Positions 1-6,462 of a DNA stretch of 20,040 nt are shown here, in pieces. The stretch spans positions 1 through 20,040 of the IMG/VR virus record IMGVR_UViG_3300044859_000023. One strand, given 5' to 3'. The notes beneath the pieces were generated by a model, which was given only the letters and a program-made list of their open reading frames with translations, was not told the DNA's origin and ran no database searches. A program made the position numbers and the translations under genes. Every line of letters starts with the position of its first letter. Positions within the stretch are counted from its first letter, which is position 1. Source of the stretch: a virus.

Positions 1-396
1 ACAATTCAACGTCTAGATGACAACGATGTTCCTATGGATGGTCGTTTCTTCTTGATTCCTCCTTCAGCTCGTAACACATTGATGGGTTTAGATCGCTACA
101 CTGAACAAGCCTTTGTTGGTGAAGTTGGTAATGGCAACACAATCCGCAATGGTGAAATCGGTAACTTGTATGGTATCCCTGTATTTGTATCAAGCAACTG
201 TGATACTGCTACTGGTGCTGCTCGTATTGCATTACTAGGTCACAAAGATGCTGCCGTGTTGGTTGAACAACAAGGTGTTCGTTCACAAACTCAATACAAA
301 CAAGAATACTTAGGTACTCTATACACTGCTGATACATTGTACGGTGTTAAAGAGTTACGTGACAACGCTTGCTTTGCATTAGCTGTTCCAGCCTAA
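1..396 (+). CDS. major capsid protein, C-terminal part (cut by window edge)
   Basis: The reading frame is open from base 1 and ends with tandem stops TAA-TAA at 394-399, so only the last 131 residues are visible. They contain the segments LDDNDVPMDGRFFLIPPSA and GNGNTIRNGEIGNLYGIPVF. These have the look of the major capsid proteins of marine and freshwater podoviruses, which use the HK97 fold: the 'DxNDVPxxGRFxxIPP' stretch and the 'IGxxYGxxVxxS' stretch belong to the axial and peripheral domains. The ATG at base 34 is internal, not the true start. The position fits: a strong terminator follows immediately, as after the T7 capsid gene, and tail genes come next. Family assignment is by motif memory, not a search. 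Confidence 0.85.
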   Translation, partial: TIQRLDDNDVPMDGRFFLIPPSARNTLMGLDRYTEQAFVGEVGNGNTIRNGEIGNLYGIPVFVSSNCDTATGAARIALLGHKDAAVLVEQQGVRSQTQYKQEYLGTLYTADTLYGVKELRDNACFALAVPA

Positions 397-411
397 TAAG
401 TAATTAGGTTT

Positions 412-451
412 AAACCTCTTACCCATACGATTCTTAGGGTAGGGGGTTTTT
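412..451 (+). terminator. rho-independent terminator after the capsid gene
   Basis: A 13-bp uninterrupted stem (412-424 with 437-449, including two G-U pairs) encloses a 12-nt loop and ends in a T run (447-451). It starts 13 nt after the tandem capsid stop codons. This resembles the arrangement in T7, where a terminator follows the capsid gene and lowers transcription of downstream genes relative to capsid. Confidence 0.85.
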
Positions 452-480
452 GCATAATTATTTACTCAATGGAGAATTAA

Positions 481-654
481 ATGGCACAATTTAAATGTAA
501 ACTATCAGGTACTATTGTTAACTTTGAGTATGAGCACGATATTAAGACTATGCACAAACATCCTCAATATGAATTCGTAGAACCAAAAGTAGTTAAAACT
601 GAAAGTTTAGTAAAAGAGAAGACAGTAGCAGTAAAACCAATAGCTAAGGAGTAA
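481..654 (+). CDS. small phage protein of unknown function (57 aa)
   Basis: ATG at 481 follows the ribosome site GGAGA at 471-475 with good spacing, and the frame runs to TAA at 652-654, two bases before the next ATG at 657. The protein begins MAQFKCKLSGTIVNFEYEHD. The first half looks like a compact beta-type fold with one Cys (C6). The second half is Lys/Val/Glu rich (KVVKTESLVKEKTVAVKP), probably a flexible charged tail. I do not recognise a family with confidence. Its place between capsid and fibre genes, downstream of the terminator, suggests a virion-related or assembly role, but this is inference only. Confidence 0.7.
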   Translation: MAQFKCKLSGTIVNFEYEHDIKTMHKHPQYEFVEPKVVKTESLVKEKTVAVKPIAKE

Positions 655-656
655 GT

Positions 657-1496
657 ATGGCAATCTATCGTGGGTCAGGTGGTAGTGGAGATGCTACAGC
701 GGATACCTCAAACACCTCTGCTATTGCTATTGCTGCTGCTCTAGATTCTCAGAATAGTGCCGGAGCGTCAGCAGCTAGTGCTGTATCTGCAGATGCTAGT
801 TCAGATGCTGCAGGTAGTTCTGCTACTTCTGCTAGTACCTCTGCTTCTAATGCTGCAACAAGTGCTGCTACTGCTACTACTAAAGCTTCTGAAGCTGCTA
901 CTAGTGCAACTAACTCTGCATCATCCGCTACTACTGCCAGTACTGAAGCTACTAATGCAGCAGCTTCAGCTACCACAGCGACAACACAAGCTACCAATGC
1001 AGCATCATCTGCTTCAAGTGCCTCAACATCTGCTGCTACAGCCACAACACAAGCCACTAATGCAAGTTCTAGTGCAAGTGCTGCTGCTACCTCTGAAACT
1101 AATGCGGCATCATCTGCTTCAAGTGCTTCCACTTCAGCTACAAACGCAGCTAATTCAGCTACACTAGCGGCAAGTTACACACCAAGTCAAACAGGTAACT
1201 CAGGTAAATTCCTTACTACAAATGGTACGGCTACCTCTTGGGGAACAGTAGATGCACTTCCCTCACAGACAGGTAATAGTGGTAAATATTTAACTACTAA
1301 TGGAACTGCTGCTTCTTGGGCTACCCTTAATGTAGACCCTAATGTCACAACTAAAGGGTTATACGAACACAGTAATACAATTTCTGCTAACTATGCTATA
1401 GCTGCTGGTAATAGTGCAATGTCCACAGGACCAATGACTGTTGCAAGTGGTGCTACAGTTACAGTTCCTAGCGGTTCTAGATGGGTTATCCTTTAA
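657..1496 (+). CDS. tail fibre protein with Ala/Ser/Thr repeat shaft
   Basis: The 279-aa protein begins MAIYRGSGGSGDATADTS, a start seen in fibre or neck proteins of marine podoviruses. Residues about 30-172 are almost purely Ala, Ser, Thr and Asn in irregular short repeats (ATTQATNAASSASSAS and variants), as expected of a long trimeric fibre shaft. Two copies of the module PSQTGNSGK(F/Y)LTTNGTA(T/A)SW follow (about 176-195 and 202-221), a common phage fibre element. The end (residues 250-279, AMSTGPMTVASGATVTVPSG) is a beta-rich tip module found on many phage and marine bacterial proteins. A long frame on the opposite strand (749-1132) and a Leu-rich frame on the same strand (757-1167) are by-products of this biased composition. 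It probably forms part of the host-binding apparatus; no catalytic motif is seen. Confidence 0.8.
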   Translation: MAIYRGSGGSGDATADTSNTSAIAIAAALDSQNSAGASAASAVSADASSDAAGSSATSASTSASNAATSAATATTKASEAATSATNSASSATTASTEATNAAASATTATTQATNAASSASSASTSAATATTQATNASSSASAAATSETNAASSASSASTSATNAANSATLAASYTPSQTGNSGKFLTTNGTATSWGTVDALPSQTGNSGKYLTTNGTAASWATLNVDPNVTTKGLYEHSNTISANYAIAAGNSAMSTGPMTVASGATVTVPSGSRWVIL

Positions 1497-1506
1497 GGAA
1501 TAAATA

Positions 1507-2649
1507 ATGGCAAGTTCAATAAATGCTTCAACTGCTGGTGTAGGTGGTATAATTACCACAGCAGATAATACTGGTATCTTAAACATACAAAGCGGTGGCA
1601 CTACCGTTGCAGCAGTTACATCCACTGGTGTTGCTTTAACTGGCACATTGAGTACAACAGGAAATGTAACGCTTGGTGACGCTTCTACAGATACGCTTAA
1701 TGTAGGCAATGGTGGATTAGTTAAGGACGCTAGTGGCAATGTTGGTGTAGGTGTAACTCCTAGTGCTTGGAGAAGCACTCAACCAACAATTCAAGTAGGT
1801 ACAGCTTCTTTTGGTGCATACAATAATATTTTAGCTAATTTTGGACAAAATATGTATGTAGATTCATCAAATGTAGAAAGATATATAACTTCTACATGGG
1901 CATCTCAATATTATCAATACTTAGGTGCGCATACATGGAGAACAGCTCCAATAGGTACAGCAGGTAACGCTATTACCTTTACCCAAGCAATGACACTAGA
2001 TGCTAGTGGAGCATTATACTTAGGTTCAGGTTCTACTCCTATTAGTAGTAGGTATAACGCAATATCATTGACTGCTGGTGGATGTCAAATGCGCTTTCCT
2101 ACTAATGGATGGCTTATGGGTGTAAATGCTACTTCTGGAAACAATATAAATTTTTACACAGATAATGGCACAAATTTTGTAGCAGCAGGGATAATTTCAT
2201 CTAATGGCTCATCAACAACTTATGGGACATCCTCTGATTACAGGATGAAAGAAAACATTGCGCCAATGACTGGTGCTTTAGAAAAAATAGCTTTATTAAA
2301 ACCAGTTACTTATATTTGGAAATCTGAATTTGCTGGGACTAATATAAATGGTCAAGGTTTCATTGCTCACGAATTAGCTGAAGTAGTGCCTGATTGTGTA
2401 ACTGGTGAGAAAGATGGTACTCGTGAAGAAGAATATCAAATCAGCCCAGCTATACCTGCTGTACTAGACGAGGAAGGTAACGAAATTACACCAGCAGTAG
2501 AGGCAGTAATGGGTACTCGTACTGTTCCAGTTTACCAAGGGATTGATACATCATTCTTAGTGGCTACATTAACTGCTGCCATCCAAGAACAACAAGCAAT
2601 GATAGACGAATTAAAAGCAGAAATAGATTTGCTTAAAGGAGTTAAATAA
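1507..2649 (+). CDS. tail fibre/spike with C-terminal S74 self-cleaving chaperone domain
   Basis: This 380-aa protein starts at an ATG 11 nt after the previous stop, with AAGGA overlapping that stop. The N-terminal two thirds are Gly/Thr/Asn-rich beta-type fibre sequence. From about residue 243 the sequence TSSDYRMKENIAPMTGALEK followed by GQGFIAHELAEVVPD matches the peptidase S74 (intramolecular chaperone) domain. That family uses a Ser/Lys pair at the junction to release itself after trimerisation of the fibre; the candidates here are S243 and K248. The last 30 residues (LTAAIQEQQAMIDELKAEID) form a heptad-like trimerisation coil typical of these domains. So the mature fibre is expected to end near residue 242, with the chaperone cleaved off. 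The stop overlaps the next ATG (TAATG), suggesting coupled translation. Confidence 0.9.
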   Translation: MASSINASTAGVGGIITTADNTGILNIQSGGTTVAAVTSTGVALTGTLSTTGNVTLGDASTDTLNVGNGGLVKDASGNVGVGVTPSAWRSTQPTIQVGTASFGAYNNILANFGQNMYVDSSNVERYITSTWASQYYQYLGAHTWRTAPIGTAGNAITFTQAMTLDASGALYLGSGSTPISSRYNAISLTAGGCQMRFPTNGWLMGVNATSGNNINFYTDNGTNFVAAGIISSNGSSTTYGTSSDYRMKENIAPMTGALEKIALLKPVTYIWKSEFAGTNINGQGFIAHELAEVVPDCVTGEKDGTREEEYQISPAIPAVLDEEGNEITPAVEAVMGTRTVPVYQGIDTSFLVATLTAAIQEQQAMIDELKAEIDLLKGVK

Positions 2650-3311
2650 TGAGTTCAGTTATTGTCGCTGGCAACACATCGGGTAGTGTCACACTAGACG
2701 CACCAGCAGTATCAGGAAGTACGGTTATTACTCTGCCTACAACTAGTGGCACAATGGCTACTTTAACCACACCTAGCTTTACGACAACCATCGGTGTTGG
2801 CGCAGCTACGCCATCAGCTTCAGGCGCAGGTATTACATTCCCTGCCACACAATCAGCCAGTACAAATGCTAATACGCTAGATGACTACGAGGAAGGTACG
2901 TTTACACCTGTTATGCGTGGCACAACATCCGGAACGCTTAATCTTTCTGGTGCTTATACAAAAATAGGAAATACTGTTCAGGTTAATATTTATTACGCAA
3001 ATCCTATTGCAGCAGGAACAATTGTTGGAAATGTATATATAACTGGACTACCTTTTGCACCATTTATGGGTGGTGGGGCTTTTCCAGGACAAAGTGGTAC
3101 TGGGTTACTGCATATTCGTGGAAACGCTTCTGGTACTGCTGGCGCACCATTTGCAGTTCTTTCTGGTACACAAGTTAACCTACACACATCAGCAAACTTA
3201 GGCACAACAACTGTAACAGGAAGTGCTACAGCAACATTCCCAGCAACTAATATATCGCAAAACGGTACAACTACTATTCAAATTGGTTGGACATTTGTAT
3301 ATTTAGTTTAA
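2649..3311 (+). CDS. modular tail fibre protein
   Basis: The 220-aa protein overlaps the previous stop by one base (TAATG). Residues 1-40 (MSSVIVAGNTSGSVTLDAP, then STVITLPTTSGTM) are an N-terminal module common in marine phage fibres. Around 76-112 the motif LDDYEEGTFTP...GAYTKIGNTVQV marks a C-terminal beta module seen on many tail proteins. The rest is Thr/Gly/Ala-rich with no obvious enzyme motif. Its place directly after the S74 fibre suggests that the two products are co-made and possibly alternate or co-assemble at the tail. Host recognition is the likely role, inferred from architecture. Confidence 0.75.
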   Translation: MSSVIVAGNTSGSVTLDAPAVSGSTVITLPTTSGTMATLTTPSFTTTIGVGAATPSASGAGITFPATQSASTNANTLDDYEEGTFTPVMRGTTSGTLNLSGAYTKIGNTVQVNIYYANPIAAGTIVGNVYITGLPFAPFMGGGAFPGQSGTGLLHIRGNASGTAGAPFAVLSGTQVNLHTSANLGTTTVTGSATATFPATNISQNGTTTIQIGWTFVYLV

Positions 3312-3314
3312 TTA

Positions 3315-3335
3315 ACTACATTGGATTGATGTAGT
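3315..3335 (+). other. small hairpin between fibre genes
   Basis: A perfect 7-bp inverted repeat (ACTACAT at 3315-3321, ATGTAGT at 3329-3335) with a 7-nt loop lies just after the stop at 3311. No T run follows, so it is not a classic terminator. It could slow RNA decay or be chance. Confidence 0.4.
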
Positions 3336-3359
3336 CAGACACTTAAAAGGAGAAACAAA

Positions 3360-3608
3360 ATGGCATTAGAAAAAGTAACAGTAGTAGACCAAGTAACAGT
3401 AGTAGAGAATGGTACAATTCAATACCGTGAGGCAACTCGCATATTAGAGGATGGTGTGCAACTTTCACAGACATACCATCGCACATCAATTGAAAAGGAT
3501 GGGGACCTGTCAAACGCTCCTGCTAACGTAGTGGCAATAGCTAATGCAGCTTGGACACCTGAAGTTGTTGCAGCTTATCAAGAACAGGTAGCGAAAGTAG
3601 GAGCATAA
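3360..3608 (+). CDS. small hypothetical protein in the fibre cluster (82 aa)
   Basis: ATG at 3360 is preceded by AAAAGGAGAAACAAA, a strong ribosome site. The protein starts MALEKVTVVDQVTVVENGTI, two near-repeats of 'VTVV(D/E)', then QYREATRILEDGVQLSQTYHR. It is acidic and soluble, without signal or membrane segment. Small proteins of this kind sit beside fibre genes in other environmental podoviruses, but I know no assigned function. It may be a fibre-associated assembly factor or decoration; this is inference from position only. The stop is directly followed by the next ATG (TAATATG). Confidence 0.7.
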   Translation: MALEKVTVVDQVTVVENGTIQYREATRILEDGVQLSQTYHRTSIEKDGDLSNAPANVVAIANAAWTPEVVAAYQEQVAKVGA

Positions 3609-3609
3609 T

Positions 3610-4131
3610 ATGGCGATAGTTTTAGACGGAACGGCTGGTATAACTAGCCCAGTATTGACAGGGGCTTTAACAGGCTCAACAGGGTTGCCTAAAGCTGCTT
3701 TGCCTACTGGTAGTGTATTGCAAGTGGTTCAAGGGACTAATGGAAATGGTGTTGGTATGACTACTTCAACTTTTGTAACATTAAATTTAAGTGCTTCTAT
3801 TACTCCTATAAGTGCTACAAGCAAAATATACATAATTGTTGCTTTAGATGGTGTTGGTCGTGATACAGGAAATACATCTTTTGCGGGAAGAATACTAAGA
3901 GATGCTACTCAATTAAGACAATTTGGAGTGTACTCTACATATACTGGAACTACTCAAGCAACTTATGCAAGTACAGTATCTTGTACATATTTAGATTCGC
4001 CATCCACTACCTCTGCTATAACTTATTCAGTACAAGGTAAATCTGTATCAAATGTAGGGAATGTTTATATTAATACAGATGGAGGTAGTGTACATCAATC
4101 AACAATTACTTTAATGGAGGTAGCAGCATGA
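3610..4131 (+). CDS. short modular tail fibre protein
   Basis: The 173-aa protein begins MAIVLDGTAGITSPVLTGAL, a standard N-terminal module of environmental phage fibres. The remainder contains LRDATQLRQFG, YLDSPSTTSAITYSVQG and a final STITLMEVAA. That pattern belongs to a beta-sandwich tip domain found at the end of many phage fibres. No catalytic motif is apparent. It ends in a 4-base overlap (ATGA) with the next gene, indicating coupled translation. Confidence 0.75.
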   Translation: MAIVLDGTAGITSPVLTGALTGSTGLPKAALPTGSVLQVVQGTNGNGVGMTTSTFVTLNLSASITPISATSKIYIIVALDGVGRDTGNTSFAGRILRDATQLRQFGVYSTYTGTTQATYASTVSCTYLDSPSTTSAITYSVQGKSVSNVGNVYINTDGGSVHQSTITLMEVAA

Positions 4132-4400
4132 TAATGAAATCTATATTTAAGCTATATCCACAAGTTACTGTTGTTTATGGCGATGAAGCCTTTGATGCTG
4201 ATGGCAATCAAGTTATCTATGATTTAGCTCTTGTGCAAGCAGACATAGATGCAAAAGCATACATCGCTAAACGAGCAGCAGAATATCCACCAATTACTGA
4301 CTACCTAGATGCAGTAGTTAAAGGTGACACAGCACAACAACAAGCCTACATAGATGCTTGCCTAGCAGTTAAAGCTAAATATCCTAAAGGTGTTGCTTAA
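4128..4400 (+). CDS. hypothetical protein next to fibre and lysis genes (90 aa)
   Basis: The frame starts at ATG 4128, overlapping the previous stop (ATGA); a second in-frame ATG at 4134 is also possible. The N-terminal part (KLYPQVTVVYGDEAFDADGN) resembles a short beta domain. The C-terminal half (AKRAAEYPPITDYLDAVVKG and following) carries the 'R-A-x-x-YPP-x-x-D-x-LDAxxKGD' pattern recurrent in small proteins downstream of phage tail fibres. A role in fibre assembly or attachment is a guess from position. Its stop overlaps the next start (TAATG). Confidence 0.65.
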   Translation: MIMKSIFKLYPQVTVVYGDEAFDADGNQVIYDLALVQADIDAKAYIAKRAAEYPPITDYLDAVVKGDTAQQQAYIDACLAVKAKYPKGVA

Positions 4401-4681
4401 TGGAAAAGATAATTGCCAAACTTAACGCTTTCCTAAGCCAATTTTGCATCATGTGCAAAGTGCCTTGTGACAAGCAAATGCATTTCCTATCAGGTTTCAT
4501 CATTGCAGCGGTATTAACACCGTTCATTGGCGCTTACTCCATCCTAGTGGTGGCTGTAATTGCAGCCTTAAAAGAAATATACGATGCCCGTCACCCTGAC
4601 AAACACACAGCGGACATTTGGGACTGGGTGGCTACTGTATTAGGTGGTGTTTTGGGTATGCTAATAATTACGTTACTTTAA
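4400..4681 (+). CDS. small membrane protein of the lysis cassette
   Basis: The 93-aa protein overlaps the previous stop by one base. Hydrophobic stretches at about 29-57 and 76-93 suggest two to three membrane helices. Polar residues are placed as in a family of small phage/bacterial membrane proteins: DKQMHF (D24, H28), KEIYDA (K58, E59, D62) and DIWDW (D72, D75). This pattern is reminiscent of YfiM/DUF2279-like or VanZ-like proteins. Three cysteines lie close together (C16, C19, C23), unusual for a holin. It comes just ahead of a coiled-coil membrane protein and the endolysin, so an accessory lysis or envelope role is likely. Exact function unknown. Confidence 0.6.
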   Translation: MEKIIAKLNAFLSQFCIMCKVPCDKQMHFLSGFIIAAVLTPFIGAYSILVVAVIAALKEIYDARHPDKHTADIWDWVATVLGGVLGMLIITLL

Positions 4682-4697
4682 GAAGAAAGAAATACTA

Positions 4698-4904
4698 ATG
4701 ATAAATATAGACCCAGTTGAATATGGCAAACTAATCTCAAAGGTTGATTCCCTTGAGAAAAAGATTGACAAGATGGAAAGTGCACTTGAGGAACTACTTG
4801 CCTTAGCTAACAAAGGTCGTGGTGGCTTTTGGGCTGGCATGATGATTGCATCTCTTGTAGGAGCAGTTATTTCTTATATCTCTAGGTATATTGTAGGACA
4901 CTAA
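4698..4904 (+). CDS. coiled-coil plus single-helix membrane protein, candidate holin
   Basis: ATG 4698 follows AAGAAAGAAA. The 68-aa product has an amphipathic, charged coiled-coil segment at about 10-37 (KVDSLEKKIDKMESALEELL), then a Gly-rich hinge (KGRGGFW) and one membrane helix at about 44-62. This layout matches short phage holin-like or XhlA-like proteins. It stops (TAA 4902-4904) immediately before the endolysin ATG at 4905, so the two are translated as a pair. Holin is the best guess; a regulator of another holin (antiholin) is the alternative. Confidence 0.6.
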   Translation: MINIDPVEYGKLISKVDSLEKKIDKMESALEELLALANKGRGGFWAGMMIASLVGAVISYISRYIVGH

Positions 4905-5321
4905 ATGCAACTAACACCTCACTTCTCTCTTGCTGAACTTACAGTTACTAATACTAAGTTAGATAATGTACCATCTAAAGAAGTAATAGAAGTATTACGC
5001 ACAACTGCTTTCTATATGGAGAAAGTAAGAGAGATACTAGGCAATGTAGCCATCACTATCAATAGCGGCTACCGCAGTCCTGATGTTAATCGTCAAGTAG
5101 GTGGCACTAGTAACTCGTCACACACTTATGGGTATGCTGTAGACTTCACAGCCTATGGTCATACTCCACTTACTATATCTAATATTCTAAGTAAGAGTAA
5201 TCTTAAGTTTGACCAATTGATTTATGAAAAGACTTGGGTTCATATATCATTTGACCCTCGTATGCGTGGGAATATTCTCACACTCAAAGGTAAGGGTAAA
5301 TATGTAAAGGGGATTGTATAA
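4905..5321 (+). CDS. endolysin, M15-type zinc peptidase
   Basis: The 138-aa protein carries the hallmark metal-binding signature of peptidase M15 / D-Ala-D-Ala carboxypeptidase-like enzymes: S-S-H73-T-Y-G-Y-A-V-D80 and W-V-H113. H73, D80 and H113 are the expected zinc ligands. The conserved SGYRSPDVN stretch lies at 54-62. The start LTPHFSLAELT is the typical family entry helix. Phage members cut the peptide cross-links of peptidoglycan at the end of infection. There is no signal peptide, so it needs a holin, in line with the flanking membrane proteins. The stop overlaps the next start (TAATG). Confidence 0.9.
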   Translation: MQLTPHFSLAELTVTNTKLDNVPSKEVIEVLRTTAFYMEKVREILGNVAITINSGYRSPDVNRQVGGTSNSSHTYGYAVDFTAYGHTPLTISNILSKSNLKFDQLIYEKTWVHISFDPRMRGNILTLKGKGKYVKGIV

Positions 5322-5695
5322 TGTGGTCTGTCTTATTTCCAGCTCTACTACCAGCTTTAACAGATGGTGTTCGTGGTATCTTTGCTAAGTTTACAAAAGG
5401 TGCAGGAGGTAATCCTGTCAATGTAGCTGAACGCATACAACTTATGCAAGCAGAGACAGCTCGTTTACAAGCACTAGCAGAGATAGATAAACCATCAGGT
5501 GAACCTTCTATTTGGGTTACTAACTTAAGGTCTAGCTTTAGGTATATTGCAATTATCATTATTTGGTTAGCAACGGTGGGTGCTGTATTTACTCCTTCAG
5601 TAGCTGAACCTATTACTCTAATTCTATTAGATTTAAGTGGAGCTTGTATGAGCTTCGTTATCGGTGAACGTATGTATCTTACTTTAAGGAAATAA
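5321..5695 (+). CDS. holin-type membrane protein (3TM/GTA-like), probable
   Basis: The 124-aa protein overlaps the endolysin stop by one base. It has a hydrophobic N-terminus (1-14), a soluble helix at about 33-56 (NVAERIQLMQAETARLQALA), a conserved-looking RSSFRY box at 70-75, and membrane helices at about 74-91 and 96-115, ending GERMYLTLRK. This is the layout of the 'holin of three TMs' family known from gene transfer agents and marine phages. Together with the preceding coiled-coil protein it means this cassette has more than one holin candidate. Assignment rests on architecture and location. Confidence 0.6.
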   Translation: MWSVLFPALLPALTDGVRGIFAKFTKGAGGNPVNVAERIQLMQAETARLQALAEIDKPSGEPSIWVTNLRSSFRYIAIIIIWLATVGAVFTPSVAEPITLILLDLSGACMSFVIGERMYLTLRK

Positions 5696-5697
5696 TT

Positions 5698-5757
5698 ATG
5701 CCATTAGCTAAAGGTAAGATGAGTGCTGCGTTGTGGGCTGACCGCGAGAAGTGGTAA
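5698..5757 (+). CDS. possible 19-residue peptide
   Basis: ATG at 5698 lies 7 nt after AAGGA (5686-5690) and 2 nt after the holin stop. The frame gives MPLAKGKMSAALWADREKW and TAA at 5755-5757. The 'MPL-x-KGK' opening resembles the start of a small conserved phage protein, so it may be a shortened remnant. It ends just ahead of the consensus promoter. It may also be untranslated. Confidence 0.35.
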   Translation: MPLAKGKMSAALWADREKW

Positions 5758-5765
5758 AAAATAGG

Positions 5766-5794
5766 TTGACAAATTGTGTCTATTGTGATATAAT
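5766..5794 (+). promoter_or_regulatory. consensus sigma-70 promoter with extended -10
   Basis: TTGACA at 5766-5771, a 17-nt spacer, then TATAAT at 5789-5794 preceded by TGA (extended -10). All twelve consensus bases match. Transcription would start near 5801, leaving about 20 nt of leader with the ribosome site AAAAGGA (5807-5813) before the TTG start at 5821. It would drive the tail tubular and internal virion genes independently of the upstream late genes, using host RNA polymerase. Confidence 0.85.
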
Positions 5795-5820
5795 TGTATT
5801 ATAATTAAAAGGAATATAAA

Positions 5821-6462
5821 TTGACCTACTTAGAAGTATGCAACAGGGTTTTACGACGCCTTCGTGAGAACGAGGTTACTACTGTCAATGAAACTCCTTA
5901 CTCCAAACTAATTGGTGATTTAGTTAATGCTGCAAAAGTAGAGATTGAAGATGCTTGGGATTGGTCTGCTCTCCGCACAACCCTAACAGCAACAACCACC
6001 TCCTCTTTGTTTAACTATGTGTTAGTTGATTCAGGCACTCGTTTGCGTGTATTGGATATAATCAATGACACAGACGACTTTGTTATGCAACAACGTGGCA
6101 CTAAGTGGTTTGACCAACAGTTTTTATTAAACAGCCAGCAACTAGGCTCACCAATGTACTACAACTTCAATGGTGTAGATAGCAATGGTGATAGTCAAAT
6201 AGACTTATTCCCTATTCCTGATGGTGTTTATGATATCCGTATTAACTGTGTTCTTCCTCAACCTGAACTTGAAGCGGATGCTACAAAGATATTAATCCCT
6301 TCTCTAGTACTTGTTGAAGCTACTTTGGCTCGTGCAATTAGTGAGCGTGGTGAGGATGGGGGTTCTGTGGAACAAGAGCAACGTTATCGTACTATGTTAA
6401 GTGATTACATTGCTATCGAATCTAGTCAAAGACTTGATGAAACTGTTTGGAGAGCTTGCTAA
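5821..6462 (+). CDS. tail tubular protein A-like head-tail adaptor
   Basis: The 213-aa frame opens with TTG at 5821, 7 nt after AAAAGGA; no in-frame ATG exists before about residue 81, so TTG must be used. The N-terminus MTYLEVCNRVLRRLRENEV and the helix LVNAAKVEIEDAWDWSALRT are typical of the podovirus adaptor (T7 gp11-like) that joins portal to tail nozzle. The C-terminal half includes LFPIPDGVYDIRINCVLPQP and a long helix (LVLVEATLARAISERGED). The following gene matches the tail tubular B position, which supports this. It is the first gene after the strong promoter. Confidence 0.75.
   Translation: MTYLEVCNRVLRRLRENEVTTVNETPYSKLIGDLVNAAKVEIEDAWDWSALRTTLTATTTSSLFNYVLVDSGTRLRVLDIINDTDDFVMQQRGTKWFDQQFLLNSQQLGSPMYYNFNGVDSNGDSQIDLFPIPDGVYDIRINCVLPQPELEADATKILIPSLVLVEATLARAISERGEDGGSVEQEQRYRTMLSDYIAIESSQRLDETVWRAC

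Noticed and set aside
749-1132. Long - strand frame rich in Ala/Val/Leu and a + strand Leu-rich frame (757-1167)
   Set aside because: Both are by-products of the GCT/ACT-rich repeats of the fibre gene at 657-1496; neither has a ribosome site or a plausible protein composition.
830-1160. Repeating short DNA units that could suggest a CRISPR or tandem array
   Set aside because: The repeats are irregular and in frame, and encode the Ala/Ser/Thr fibre shaft; there are no constant repeats with unique spacers.
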